NCBI GenBank assembly: GCA_047611125.1
Contig: JBLFXH010000077.1
Coordinates: 1 to 13,311 of the forward strand
From: JABDJZ01 sp047611125
GTDB lineage: Bacteria > Bacteroidota > Rhodothermia > Rhodothermales > UBA10348
Direction of reading: 5' to 3'
Length of the DNA stretch: 13,311 nucleotides
Shown piece by piece: positions 1-7,059 of this stretch. The notes below the pieces were generated by a model, which had not been told where the DNA came from, made no database searches, and worked only from the letters and a program-made list of their open reading frames with translations. Position 1 is the stretch's first letter; every line of letters begins with the position of its first letter. The translations under genes and the position numbers were made by a program.

Positions 1-1416
1 GGCGCCGAGTCTGGCGCGTGCCCGGCGGACTGATGCTGCATCCACCCAGGTGCGGGCTTGAAGCGAGGCCATCCACCCTGACACCAAGTCCTGGGCCGAG
101 ACTCCGTAGGCAGCGCTCAGATCACCGAACCGATAGGCCTCCTTGAATCGGCTCACCTCGTAAGTAGAGAGCAGCCATGAAACGAAGGAGCCTGTAACGG
201 TATAGCTGACCCCGCCCCGTCCCGTCCAGAATCCCCACGGCGAGAGCGCGCCCGCTAGCGCGAGAGAGGGATCGATGCCTGCGGCAGTCACCGAGGCGAG
301 CACCAGATGATCGGGGCCCGGTCGTGACGGGGCCGGTTCCAGGGCTACGGCCAAGCCTTCAACCAACCCGACCGCTGGAGACGCGCGCAGGCCGGGCAAT
401 CCGAACTCACGAGAGAAGGCGTGGACCAATTCGTGCGGAAACAAGGCCTCGAACGATCCTGACTCCACGTGCACCTGCGGCTCTGCCAACCAAACGGGGG
501 CGACGCTCGTGTAGCGCGCTCCGGTAAGGCCGGCCCGCGTGTCGGCGTCGGGATACAGGAAGACCCGGGTGGGCTGTGGGATCTCGGTCTCTAGGGAGAC
601 CGAGATCCGGTGGTATTCGAACTCGGCGGAGGCGGCCATCCGGCGGATGGCGGCCTCGGGGTCGCGCGCTGGGTCGAAGTGAAAGCGAAAATGCGGCGTC
701 TCTACCAGACCCGGCAGCGCACGCTCAAGGTCCTCGTAGCTGGTGTTGATGCCTAGGCGTCCCGAAAAGACGTAGACGATGACAACCAGCCCAAGGGTTA
801 CCATTGCCCGGCCATGCCGACCGCAGGCCCAGAACAGTCCCGCAAAGGCCCAAAGCAGCGTCAACGCGCGAAACACGAACAACCCCGGCCGGATGGCCAA
901 CTGCTCGTCGTAGATGGGACCTAGTACGCCCCCGAAGATGTGGTTGTAGCTATAAAACTGCGGATGCAGCCCCAGATCCCAGACCGGCCCCATCACCAGA
1001 ACCAGGACGCCCAGACCCACTAGCCACCGTCCCGGGTGCCGGACGCCCAGCCGGTGTAGGACCGCAGCAGCTCCGACCCCGCCGATGCTGGACACTGCCA
1101 CGAATAGAAAGAAAAACCCGACCCCGGCCGCCCAGCCACAGTTCGGGGCCCATACCATCGGGATGAGCATGAGGACTAGGGGTAGGACCAGAACTCCTAG
1201 ACGACCCTTCGCCACATGCCACAGCGCACGTCCAGAGAGGACCCGAGTTCGAGCAACGGCAAGCCGCCGCACCGCAGCCAAGCCGCCCAGAAAGAACGCG
1301 GCCGTCGCAAGAACAGCCGCTGACTCGACGTGGAGCCGATTCAGCAATGGAACGGGCCACATCGCCAGACAGACGGCGACGTACCCCACAAACTCAAGAC
1401 GGGACCAGCGCCTCAT
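1..1416 (-). CDS. Polytopic membrane protein with C-terminal gluzincin metallopeptidase domain (partial, runs off left edge)
   Basis: An open frame of 472 codons runs from ATG at 1416 to the window edge with no stop, so the C-terminus is missing. Residues 1-220 hold about six or seven hydrophobic segments (roughly 8-25, 33-50, 74-92, 97-120, 131-149, 180-198, 203-219). A soluble region follows. It contains HELVH at 328-332 and a downstream Glu in LVEGLA (E353), the zinc-ligand pattern of gluzincins: two His plus a distal Glu, with catalytic E329. A later segment at 405-428 (YTVTGSFVSWLLSTYE) resembles the helix that follows the active site in peptidase-MA-like proteins. The probable role is a membrane-anchored zinc protease; substrate and side of the membrane are unknown. 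A GGAG lies 9 nt before the ATG. An in-frame GTG 15 nt upstream is a possible alternative start. The gene lies 39 nt after the DUF3078 gene on the same strand and may be co-transcribed with it. Other reading frames here give only short ORFs. Confidence 0.8.
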   Translation of the reverse strand, partial: MRRWSRLEFVGYVAVCLAMWPVPLLNRLHVESAAVLATAAFFLGGLAAVRRLAVARTRVLSGRALWHVAKGRLGVLVLPLVLMLIPMVWAPNCGWAAGVGFFFLFVAVSSIGGVGAAAVLHRLGVRHPGRWLVGLGVLVLVMGPVWDLGLHPQFYSYNHIFGGVLGPIYDEQLAIRPGLFVFRALTLLWAFAGLFWACGRHGRAMVTLGLVVIVYVFSGRLGINTSYEDLERALPGLVETPHFRFHFDPARDPEAAIRRMAASAEFEYHRISVSLETEIPQPTRVFLYPDADTRAGLTGARYTSVAPVWLAEPQVHVESGSFEALFPHELVHAFSREFGLPGLRASPAVGLVEGLAVALEPAPSRPGPDHLVLASVTAAGIDPSLALAGALSPWGFWTGRGGVSYTVTGSFVSWLLSTYEVSRFKEAYRFGDLSAAYGVSAQDLVSGWMASLQARTWVDAASVRRARARLGA

Positions 1417-1455
1417 CGACCCACGCTCCACTCGACATGGGATGACGTACGGACG

Positions 1456-2331
1456 CTACAGGAAGGCGTACGAGAAGCCAACCGAGAACACTTCCTTGGC
1501 CTGGATATCACCAACGACATCCTTGTCATACAGCAGGGTCCACTCGAAGTTGACGTTGAGGAAGGAATTGATCTTCATCGCGATGGCGTTCTCCCAGATG
1601 ATGTCAGGAGCGTCCTGACTTCCGAAGGCAGCAAACAGGCCCAGCGTCGACTTGTAGAGGACGTTCTCCGCCAGTTGCTTCTCCAAATCGGTGAAGGCCT
1701 CGATTCCGAGTTCGGCTCGAAACGACTTGTCCATGTCCACGCCGTAGAGCGGACGCAACTCTTCAATCAAGACCACCGTTTCCTTGGCCGCGAAACCGAG
1801 CCGCTGGGTCAGCCAGGGATTGGGATCCCAAGTCAAACCGATCGTCTGCGTGATCGTGGCTGGTGAAAAGAAGTCTGAGACCTTCACCGGGAGGTCCCTG
1901 CCCATGTCCAGCGGGTCCTGGTCAAAGTTCTTGCCTGGGGCGAACTGCGTCCGAAGTCCAGCAGCCATCGTGGGCTGAAGCGTCGCCAGCGCGCCCTCGC
2001 CGGCCGTGTACTTGAAACTGCTTCGTAGGCGAATCAGGTCTTCGGCCTTTCGGACCTCTAGCGTGTCCTGGCGAACAAGGCCGAACGAAAAGCGCAGTTC
2101 GTGCTGCTGTTGCCACGACTCTGTCACCCTGACGGCCTTGCCATCGAGGCCGACCGTGAAGGCCAGCGTGTTCACTCCACCTTCAGCCCAGTTGCTGAAT
2201 CCTGCCTGTGCGCCAGAAAGGCGACCGACCATGGTCTTAGTCCACGTGGTATCCACTTCCTGCGCTTGGGCAGGGGCGGCGAATAGAACTAGGGCGCAAA
2301 ATACGGCGCCAATAACATTGCTCTTCATCAT
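1456..2331 (-). CDS. DUF3078 family outer-membrane-type protein
   Basis: From ATG 2331 the product is 291 aa; a second ATG at 2328 is equally possible. The N-terminus is a clear signal peptide (KSNVIGAVFCALVLFAAPAQA, cleavage near AQA|QE). The mature part shows DUF3078 hallmarks: an early NWAEGG, a central region where aromatic and polar residues alternate in beta-strand style, KVSDFFSPA, a late IIWENAIAMKINSFLNVNFEW followed by LLYDKDV, and a C-terminus ending VGFSYAFL, like an outer-membrane beta-strand. It is therefore probably an outer-membrane beta-barrel or surface-associated protein of Bacteroidota type; the function is not known. A GTG at 2367 would extend the frame, but it falls inside a terminator hairpin and adds non-signal-like residues (AFLFWFKPDRP), so I reject it. 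No Shine-Dalgarno is visible before 2331. The membrane peptidase gene follows 39 nt downstream. Confidence 0.85.
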   Translation of the reverse strand: MMKSNVIGAVFCALVLFAAPAQAQEVDTTWTKTMVGRLSGAQAGFSNWAEGGVNTLAFTVGLDGKAVRVTESWQQQHELRFSFGLVRQDTLEVRKAEDLIRLRSSFKYTAGEGALATLQPTMAAGLRTQFAPGKNFDQDPLDMGRDLPVKVSDFFSPATITQTIGLTWDPNPWLTQRLGFAAKETVVLIEELRPLYGVDMDKSFRAELGIEAFTDLEKQLAENVLYKSTLGLFAAFGSQDAPDIIWENAIAMKINSFLNVNFEWTLLYDKDVVGDIQAKEVFSVGFSYAFL

Positions 2332-2350
2332 CGGTCGGTCAGGTTTGAAC

Positions 2351-2384
2351 CAAAAAAGAAAGGCCACACCAAGTGGCGCGGCCC
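2351..2384 (-). terminator. Rho-independent terminator of the Hc1-like gene
   Basis: Read on the minus strand, 2383-2362 folds into a 9-bp stem (GGCC then GCGCC against GGTGT then GGCC, with two G-U pairs) and an ACTT tetraloop. It is followed directly by TTTCTTTTTT (2361-2352). It lies 28 nt after the Hc1-like stop codon. The A-rich run on the plus strand is downstream of nothing on that strand, so it works for minus-strand transcription. It ends only about 20 nt before the DUF3078 start codon. Confidence 0.8.
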
Positions 2385-2411
2385 TTCCAAGCTCGGGGGC
2401 TGTTCGGAGGA

Positions 2412-2585
2412 CTAGGTGTTCTTCATGTCCTGAACCTGGACGCGAATGTCCTGCGAGATAGCTTTGAGATCCTGCATGGCCTTGCGGACACGCGTTCCTG
2501 CTGCCTTGTTGCCTTTGTCGAAGAACTTTGAAAAGTCATCTTCGAGGCCGTCTACAAAGCTCTTGAGCTCATTGTACTTGCTCAT
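2412..2585 (-). CDS. Histone H1-like Hc1-type nucleoid protein (short form)
   Basis: 57 aa. The whole protein matches the N-terminal part of the Hc1 (chlamydial histone H1-like) family: an amphipathic helix (ELKSFVDGLEDDFSKFFDKG), then KGNKAAGTRVRKAMQDL and a second charged helix to the end. The KGNKAA..RVR core (about residues 24-34) is the most recognisable piece. The long Lys/Ala/Pro-rich tail of the chlamydial protein is absent, as in the short versions found in Bacteroidota. The likely role is DNA binding or nucleoid organisation, assigned by family only. The start at 2585 is fixed by TGGAGG on the minus strand, 9 nt upstream. A longer frame to 2645 adds 20 unrelated residues and runs through that ribosome binding site, so I reject it. 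The gene has its own terminator and a candidate promoter, suggesting a single-gene transcript. Confidence 0.82.
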   Translation of the reverse strand: MSKYNELKSFVDGLEDDFSKFFDKGNKAAGTRVRKAMQDLKAISQDIRVQVQDMKNT

Positions 2586-2594
2586 ACCACGAAT

Positions 2595-2600
2595 CCTCCA
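2595..2600 (-). promoter_or_regulatory. Ribosome binding site of the Hc1-like gene
   Basis: Minus-strand TGGAGG (plus CCTCCA), 9 nt before the ATG at 2585. It is one of the few clear Shine-Dalgarno sequences in the window and decides the 57-aa start over the longer frame. Confidence 0.75.
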
Positions 2601-2655
2601 GTGAAATGGTTTGCTCGGAAAGTAAAAATGGACAACGATGCCCAACTGAGAAATA

Positions 2656-2685
2656 AACTTACGCTGAGCCTGAGCGGGCTGTCAA
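2656..2685 (-). promoter_or_regulatory. Candidate promoter of the Hc1-like gene
   Basis: The minus strand has a perfect TTGACA (2685-2680), then an 18-nt spacer and TAAGTT (2661-2656) as a weak -10, about 70 nt before the start codon. The -35 is convincing; the -10 matches only three of six consensus bases, and the main sigma factor of Bacteroidota prefers a different consensus. This is a candidate only. Confidence 0.35.
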
Positions 2686-2689
2686 GCCC
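2676..2689. repeat. Short perfect inverted repeat overlapping the candidate -35
   Basis: GGGCT-GTCA-AGCCC is a 5-bp perfect stem with a 4-nt loop, and the loop and inner arm include the TTGACA of the candidate promoter. No U-run follows on either strand, so it is not a typical terminator. It could be an operator, a weak hairpin at the end of the upstream kinase-like transcript, or chance. Confidence 0.35.
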
Positions 2690-2725
2690 AAATCGGCCCT
2701 TACGGTCTGTTTTCGAAGGATTGGA

Positions 2726-3385
2726 TCACTCGCACGGCAGGGACACCCCGGCCTCAGGGTCCATGGATCCCACGTCCGAAATCCCTGAAACTCGAACACT
2801 TACGCCCTCCATTTTCGCCATGTTCGGAAGCAGAACCTCGCCGGTGCGGTTCATCACATCTTCGGAAGAGATCGAGCTTTCCGGGGCACTTTCCGTGAGC
2901 AAGATCACGTCCGGAGGGGTGTTAGCAGCCCTAATCCAGGCCTCCAGAATAGCGGCGAGCGGCGGGAGGAAGAGCCCAGAGGGTCCAGGTGCAATCGAAC
3001 CGAGAAGAGGCACCGCGCCTGTTGAGGCCGTCTGGCTGATGAGTTCGGCCCGCACGGAAGGCTCCTTTGGATGGCCCGAGATTATCCTGCGGGCTGTGCC
3101 CATGAAGCCCACAGCCGGAACCCCCTGATCGGTGAGGACCATGGAAGCCCGTCGGTTCTCGTTCTGGAAGGCAGCCAGAATGGCGGCGTCCGTGCTCTCA
3201 TCCCGGCCTACGTTGTCCAATGTGAGCCCATCACCTTCCAACGTTCTCGCGGTCATTTCTCCCGGTCCGTGGAGCAGCACGATCGGTGCTTCGGCCGTGG
3301 CGGTGATCGACCGGCCCAGCCGCTCCCAGAAGAGGAGGTCTTCGGTCAGTTTCCTGCCGATCACGACGAGTCGAAGTGGTTTCAT
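2726..3385 (-). CDS. Acetylglutamate-kinase-like protein (degenerate amino-acid-kinase fold)
   Basis: 219 aa from ATG 3385. The order of elements follows N-acetylglutamate kinase (ArgB): a first beta strand (LRLVVIGRKL, residues 4-13) where the family has the Gly-Gly-Lys loop; VLLHGPGEMTARTLEGDG (36-53) in place of the substrate-binding HGGGP loop; then DESTDAAILAAFQNENRRASMVLTDQGVPAVGFMG (62-96), matching the T-D..T and G-avGlsG segments; then GAVPLLGSIA and a late VILLTES. The NxNAD-type catalytic segment is not recognisable: GLFLPPLAAILEAW stands there instead, and the GGK loop is altered. At 219 aa it is shorter than normal ArgB (about 260-300 aa). It may be a divergent enzyme or a non-catalytic relative. 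No other arginine genes lie nearby. The frame extends upstream to 3520 with an ATG at 3424, but the conserved first strand starts at 3385. No clear Shine-Dalgarno is visible. It is divergent from dnaE. Confidence 0.6.
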   Translation of the reverse strand: MKPLRLVVIGRKLTEDLLFWERLGRSITATAEAPIVLLHGPGEMTARTLEGDGLTLDNVGRDESTDAAILAAFQNENRRASMVLTDQGVPAVGFMGTARRIISGHPKEPSVRAELISQTASTGAVPLLGSIAPGPSGLFLPPLAAILEAWIRAANTPPDVILLTESAPESSISSEDVMNRTGEVLLPNMAKMEGVSVRVSGISDVGSMDPEAGVSLPCE

Positions 3386-3531
3386 GCCCTGGGCCGTTTT
3401 CGATGGACCGGAAGATATCCACATCGGTTGTCCGCGGTGAACTCCCCGCCGTTCTTGGCCGTTTGTACACGACTCCAAGCGTCGCCGCCCACGGAGTTGT
3501 CCCGGATCCAAAACGCCCAACCGCCGCGCTC
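3386..3531. other. Divergent intergenic region between the kinase-like gene and dnaE
   Basis: These 146 bp must hold the promoters of both genes if the starts at 3385 and 3532 are right. I see no convincing -35/-10 pair, operator repeat or ribosome binding site on either strand. Both frames stay open upstream into this region without family-like residues. Confidence 0.5.
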
Positions 3532-6500
3532 ATGGCAGATTTCTGTCACCTCCATTGCCACACCCAGTATTCCCTGCTCGACGGGGCCGCCCAGATTGAG
3601 CGGCTGGTAGCCAGTGCGGCTGATCAGAAAATGCAGGCCTTGGCCATCACGGACCATGGCAATCTTTTCGGTGTCCCCGAATTCTACACCAAGGCTCGGC
3701 GGGCGGGTGTAAAGCCCATTATCGGGTGTGAGTTCTACCTCACACCGGCCGGCATGTCGGACAAGAAGGATCGAACCAGGTACCATCAGGTTTTGCTTGC
3801 CAAGAACGAGGAGGGCTACCGCAATCTGATCAAGCTGTCCTCGCTGTCCTACACCGATGGCTACTACTACAAGCCTCGAATTGACCGGGAGGCGCTTCGG
3901 CAGCATGGAGCAGGCCTGGTAGCTACCACCTGCTGCCTTCAGGGCGAAGTCCCTCAGACCATTCTGAAGCTTGGCGAGGAAGCTGCTCGCCCTATTTTCG
4001 AAGACTACCTGGAGATCTTCGGCAAGGACTACCTGATCGAAATTCAGGATCACGGCATCGAGGACCAGCACCGCGTAAACGAGGTCCTGCTGCGTTGGGC
4101 GCGGGAGTACGAGATCGGTGTCGTGGCCACGAACGACGTCCACTACGTGGAACGCGAGGATCATGCGGCACAGGACGTGCTCCTCTGTCTGCAGACCGGG
4201 AAGGATCTGACTGATCCTAACCGGATGAAATTTGAGAACGACCAATTCTTTCTCAAGACGCCCACCCAGATGGAGGCTGCGCTTGCAAGTCTCGACCCGG
4301 CCATGCGTCAGCAGGCTCTGGTGACGACGCTGGATGTGGCTGACCGTTGCAACCTGGAGTTGCAGATGGGCAAGCTCTTGATGCCCCACTATCCTTTGCC
4401 GGACGAGTTTGCCGCCGACATGGACGGCTACCTGCGCCATCTGGTCTACCAGAAGGCCCCGTCCCGATACGGAGAGGTCACGCTGGCCGTGACCGAGCGC
4501 CTAGACGTGGAGCTGGGCATCATCCGAGACATGGGCTATGCCGGCTACTTCCTGATCGTCCAGGACTTTACAACGGCCGCCCGCGACTTAGGAGTAAGCG
4601 TAGGCCCAGGCCGTGGATCAGCGGCTGGAAGCGCGGTGGCCTTCTGCTTGGGCATCACAAACATCGACCCTCTCAAGTACGATCTACTATTCGAGCGCTT
4701 TCTCAATCCCGAACGTGTGTCGATGCCCGATATCGACATCGACTTCGACGACCGGGGCCGATCGAAGGTTATCGACTACGTGGTGCAGAAGTACGGCCGG
4801 CAGAACGTGTGTCAGATCATCACCTTCGGGACGATGGGAGCACGCTCCGTAATTCGCGACGTGTCCCGCGTACTTCAGATCCCCCTCCCCGAGGCGGATC
4901 GGATTGCCAAGATGATCCCCGATGGCCCCGGCAACTCGCTTGCGTCCGCCATGGAGGACGTACCCGAGTTCCGAAAACTGCTCACGGATCAGAATGAGCA
5001 GATCCGGAATCTGATGCACTTCTCGCAGGTGCTGGAGGGCTCCGCAAGACACACCGGTGTCCATGCCGCCGGTGTGATCATCGCGCCCGGCCGAGTGAGC
5101 GAGTACGTGCCGGTAGCCGTCTCCAAAAGCAAGTCCGGCGGCGAGGACGTGATCACCACCCAGTACGATGGCAACTGGGTAGAGGAATTCGGCCTGCTCA
5201 AGATGGACTTCCTGGGTCTCAAGACCCTGACCGTCATCAACGATGCGCTCTCGGAGATCAAGCGCATCCACGGGATCGAATTGGACCTCGAGGAAATATC
5301 GTTGGACGATCCGGTCACCTTCGATCTCTTCCAGCGCGCCGATACCGTTGCCGTCTTCCAGTTTGAGTCTTCTGGGATGCGCGAGTGGCTTCGCAAGCTA
5401 AAGCCGACCTCCATCGACGACCTGATCGCGATGAACGCGCTCTACCGTCCAGGCCCGATGGACCTCATCCCGAACTACATCGATCGGAAGCACGGCCGAG
5501 AGGAAGTGTCCTACCCCCATGAAATGCTCCGGGAGGTGCTCGAACCCACGTTCGGGATCCCTGTCTATCAGGAGCAGGTCATGAAAATGGCCCAGGTAAT
5601 GGGCGGGTACACCCTTGGCGGTGCCGACCTCCTTCGCCGAGCCATGGGCAAGAAGAAGGTCAAAGAGATGGACAAACAGCGCGGCGTCTTCGTGACCGGC
5701 GCGCTGGACCGAGGGGTGGACGAAAAGACCGCCCAGGAGGTCTTCGACATGATGGCGAAGTTCGCGGGTTACGGTTTCAATAAAAGTCACAGCGCCGCCT
5801 ACTCTGTCGTAGCCTACCAGACCGCCTACCTCAAAGCCAACTATCCGGCCGAGTTCATGTCAGCGGCGCTGACGAACGAGATGTCGGACACGAAGAAGCT
5901 GACGATTGTGCTGGACGAGGCCCGCCACCTTGGCATCGACATTCTACCACCGTCCGTGAACCAGAGTCTGAGCCATTTCGGGGTGGATCAGGGCGCGGTC
6001 CGATTCGGTCTCGGTGCCATCAAGGGCGCGGGCCTGGGCGCTATTGACTGCATTATCGAAGCCCGGGACGAGCACGGTCCCTTCACCTCGCTTTTCCACC
6101 TAACCGAGTCCGTTGACTCGCGAGCCGTCAACAAAAAGGCCCTGGAGTCCCTGATTCGGGCTGGCGCGCTTGACGAACTGGAAGGCCACCGGGCGCAGCA
6201 GATAGAAGCCCTGGATGCAGCCATTCAACATGCCCACAAGGCACAGGCGGACAAGGCAGCCGGACAAAACTCGCTCTTTGGCGGAGCCGGTGGAGATGGC
6301 GAGGCGCTTCAGCCCCCGCAACTACCAGTCCTGGAGCCTTGGCCGAAGGGGCGTACTCTAAAGGAGGAACGGGAGGTGATCGGGTTCTATGTATCCGGCC
6401 ACCCGTTGGAAGCTGTGCTCCCGGAGATTAGAGCGTTCGCCTCCACCAAGGTGACCGATATTCCTGATCTGCTTGATAAGGCTCCGCCCGTCGAAGACGA

Positions 6501-7029
6501 GCGCGGGTATTCGCGGGGTCCCGTCCACACCCTCTGCGGCATTGTCATCGACGTGGCACACCGCCGGACCAAGACGGGCAAGCCCATGCTTACGGCCACG
6601 ATTGAGGACTTTACGGGACAGGCGGACCTAGTCTGTTTCTCAAACAACTACGACCGCGTTCAGCGCTACCTGGAGACGGACCAGATCATTTTCGCTAAGG
6701 GTGAGGTCGAAATGCGGGGCGGCAGCGTCAAAATGGTCGTGCAGGAGGCCACGCCGATCTGGAAAGTCAGGGAGTCAAAGGTGAAGTCACTGGTCCTGCA
6801 CGTCAACCCCTACGACCTGACCGAACAGGCCGTGGAGGACATTCACCAGCTGTGCGAGGTCCACCGGGGCAACTGCAAACTCTATTTCGCCGTCGCACTT
6901 CCCGGATTGCACGAACCGCAGCGCATCCTGAGCCGCACCTCGGTGATAGAGCCGAATGCCGAATTCATGAAGGGACTCTCGGCCATTCTAGGTATGAATG
7001 CCATCCAAGTTGAGGGAGATAAGGCTTAA
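3532..7029 (+). CDS. dnaE: DNA polymerase III subunit alpha (replicative polymerase)
   Basis: 1165 aa, full length for DnaE1. It is the polymerase subunit of the replisome. The N-terminal PHP domain starts at residue 4 (HLHCHTQYSLLDG) and keeps the likely metal ligands H8, H10, D17, H42, E67, H85, C134, D202 and H204. The polymerase core shows GPGRGSAAGSAV, then PDIDIDF with catalytic D400 and D402, and KMDFLGLKTLT with the third Asp at D559. Further conserved blocks are NALYRPGPMD, GIPVYQEQVM, RRAMGKKK and GYGFNKSHSAAYS. A helix-hairpin-helix region (FGLGAIKGAG) follows. QNSLF at 912-916 fits the beta-clamp-binding motif, and an OB fold (GIVIDVAHRRTKTGKPM onward) precedes a C-terminal domain. 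The frame is open upstream to 3376, but homology begins at the ATG at 3532. There is no Shine-Dalgarno. The PAP2 gene starts 30 nt after the stop. Confidence 0.97.
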   Translation: MADFCHLHCHTQYSLLDGAAQIERLVASAADQKMQALAITDHGNLFGVPEFYTKARRAGVKPIIGCEFYLTPAGMSDKKDRTRYHQVLLAKNEEGYRNLIKLSSLSYTDGYYYKPRIDREALRQHGAGLVATTCCLQGEVPQTILKLGEEAARPIFEDYLEIFGKDYLIEIQDHGIEDQHRVNEVLLRWAREYEIGVVATNDVHYVEREDHAAQDVLLCLQTGKDLTDPNRMKFENDQFFLKTPTQMEAALASLDPAMRQQALVTTLDVADRCNLELQMGKLLMPHYPLPDEFAADMDGYLRHLVYQKAPSRYGEVTLAVTERLDVELGIIRDMGYAGYFLIVQDFTTAARDLGVSVGPGRGSAAGSAVAFCLGITNIDPLKYDLLFERFLNPERVSMPDIDIDFDDRGRSKVIDYVVQKYGRQNVCQIITFGTMGARSVIRDVSRVLQIPLPEADRIAKMIPDGPGNSLASAMEDVPEFRKLLTDQNEQIRNLMHFSQVLEGSARHTGVHAAGVIIAPGRVSEYVPVAVSKSKSGGEDVITTQYDGNWVEEFGLLKMDFLGLKTLTVINDALSEIKRIHGIELDLEEISLDDPVTFDLFQRADTVAVFQFESSGMREWLRKLKPTSIDDLIAMNALYRPGPMDLIPNYIDRKHGREEVSYPHEMLREVLEPTFGIPVYQEQVMKMAQVMGGYTLGGADLLRRAMGKKKVKEMDKQRGVFVTGALDRGVDEKTAQEVFDMMAKFAGYGFNKSHSAAYSVVAYQTAYLKANYPAEFMSAALTNEMSDTKKLTIVLDEARHLGIDILPPSVNQSLSHFGVDQGAVRFGLGAIKGAGLGAIDCIIEARDEHGPFTSLFHLTESVDSRAVNKKALESLIRAGALDELEGHRAQQIEALDAAIQHAHKAQADKAAGQNSLFGGAGGDGEALQPPQLPVLEPWPKGRTLKEEREVIGFYVSGHPLEAVLPEIRAFASTKVTDIPDLLDKAPPVEDERGYSRGPVHTLCGIVIDVAHRRTKTGKPMLTATIEDFTGQADLVCFSNNYDRVQRYLETDQIIFAKGEVEMRGGSVKMVVQEATPIWKVRESKVKSLVLHVNPYDLTEQAVEDIHQLCEVHRGNCKLYFAVALPGLHEPQRILSRTSVIEPNAEFMKGLSAILGMNAIQVEGDKA

Positions 7030-7059
7030 CGGTTACGTTGTTGGCGCGATACTCGTGTC

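Noticed and set aside
950..1360. Minus-strand 136-codon frame within the membrane peptidase gene
   Set aside because: The product is Cys/Gly/Ser-rich without family features, and it lies in another frame of the open 472-codon gene that has transmembrane helices and HELVH.
1085..1866. Plus-strand frames of about 177 residues across the peptidase/DUF3078 junction
   Set aside because: Both overlap well-supported minus-strand genes and their products lack homology-like features.
2332..2367. Upstream GTG start extending DUF3078 by 12 residues
   Set aside because: The extension is encoded by a terminator hairpin and U-tract and would spoil the signal peptide that starts at 2331/2328.
2586..2645. 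N-terminal extension of the Hc1-like protein
   Set aside because: It reads through a good ribosome binding site (TGGAGG) and adds hydrophobic residues foreign to the family.
3382..4440. Long minus-strand open frame of 352 codons opposite the start of dnaE
   Set aside because: It is antisense to the conserved PHP and early polymerase regions of dnaE and its product has no recognisable domain. It is explained by codon bias of the gene on the other strand.
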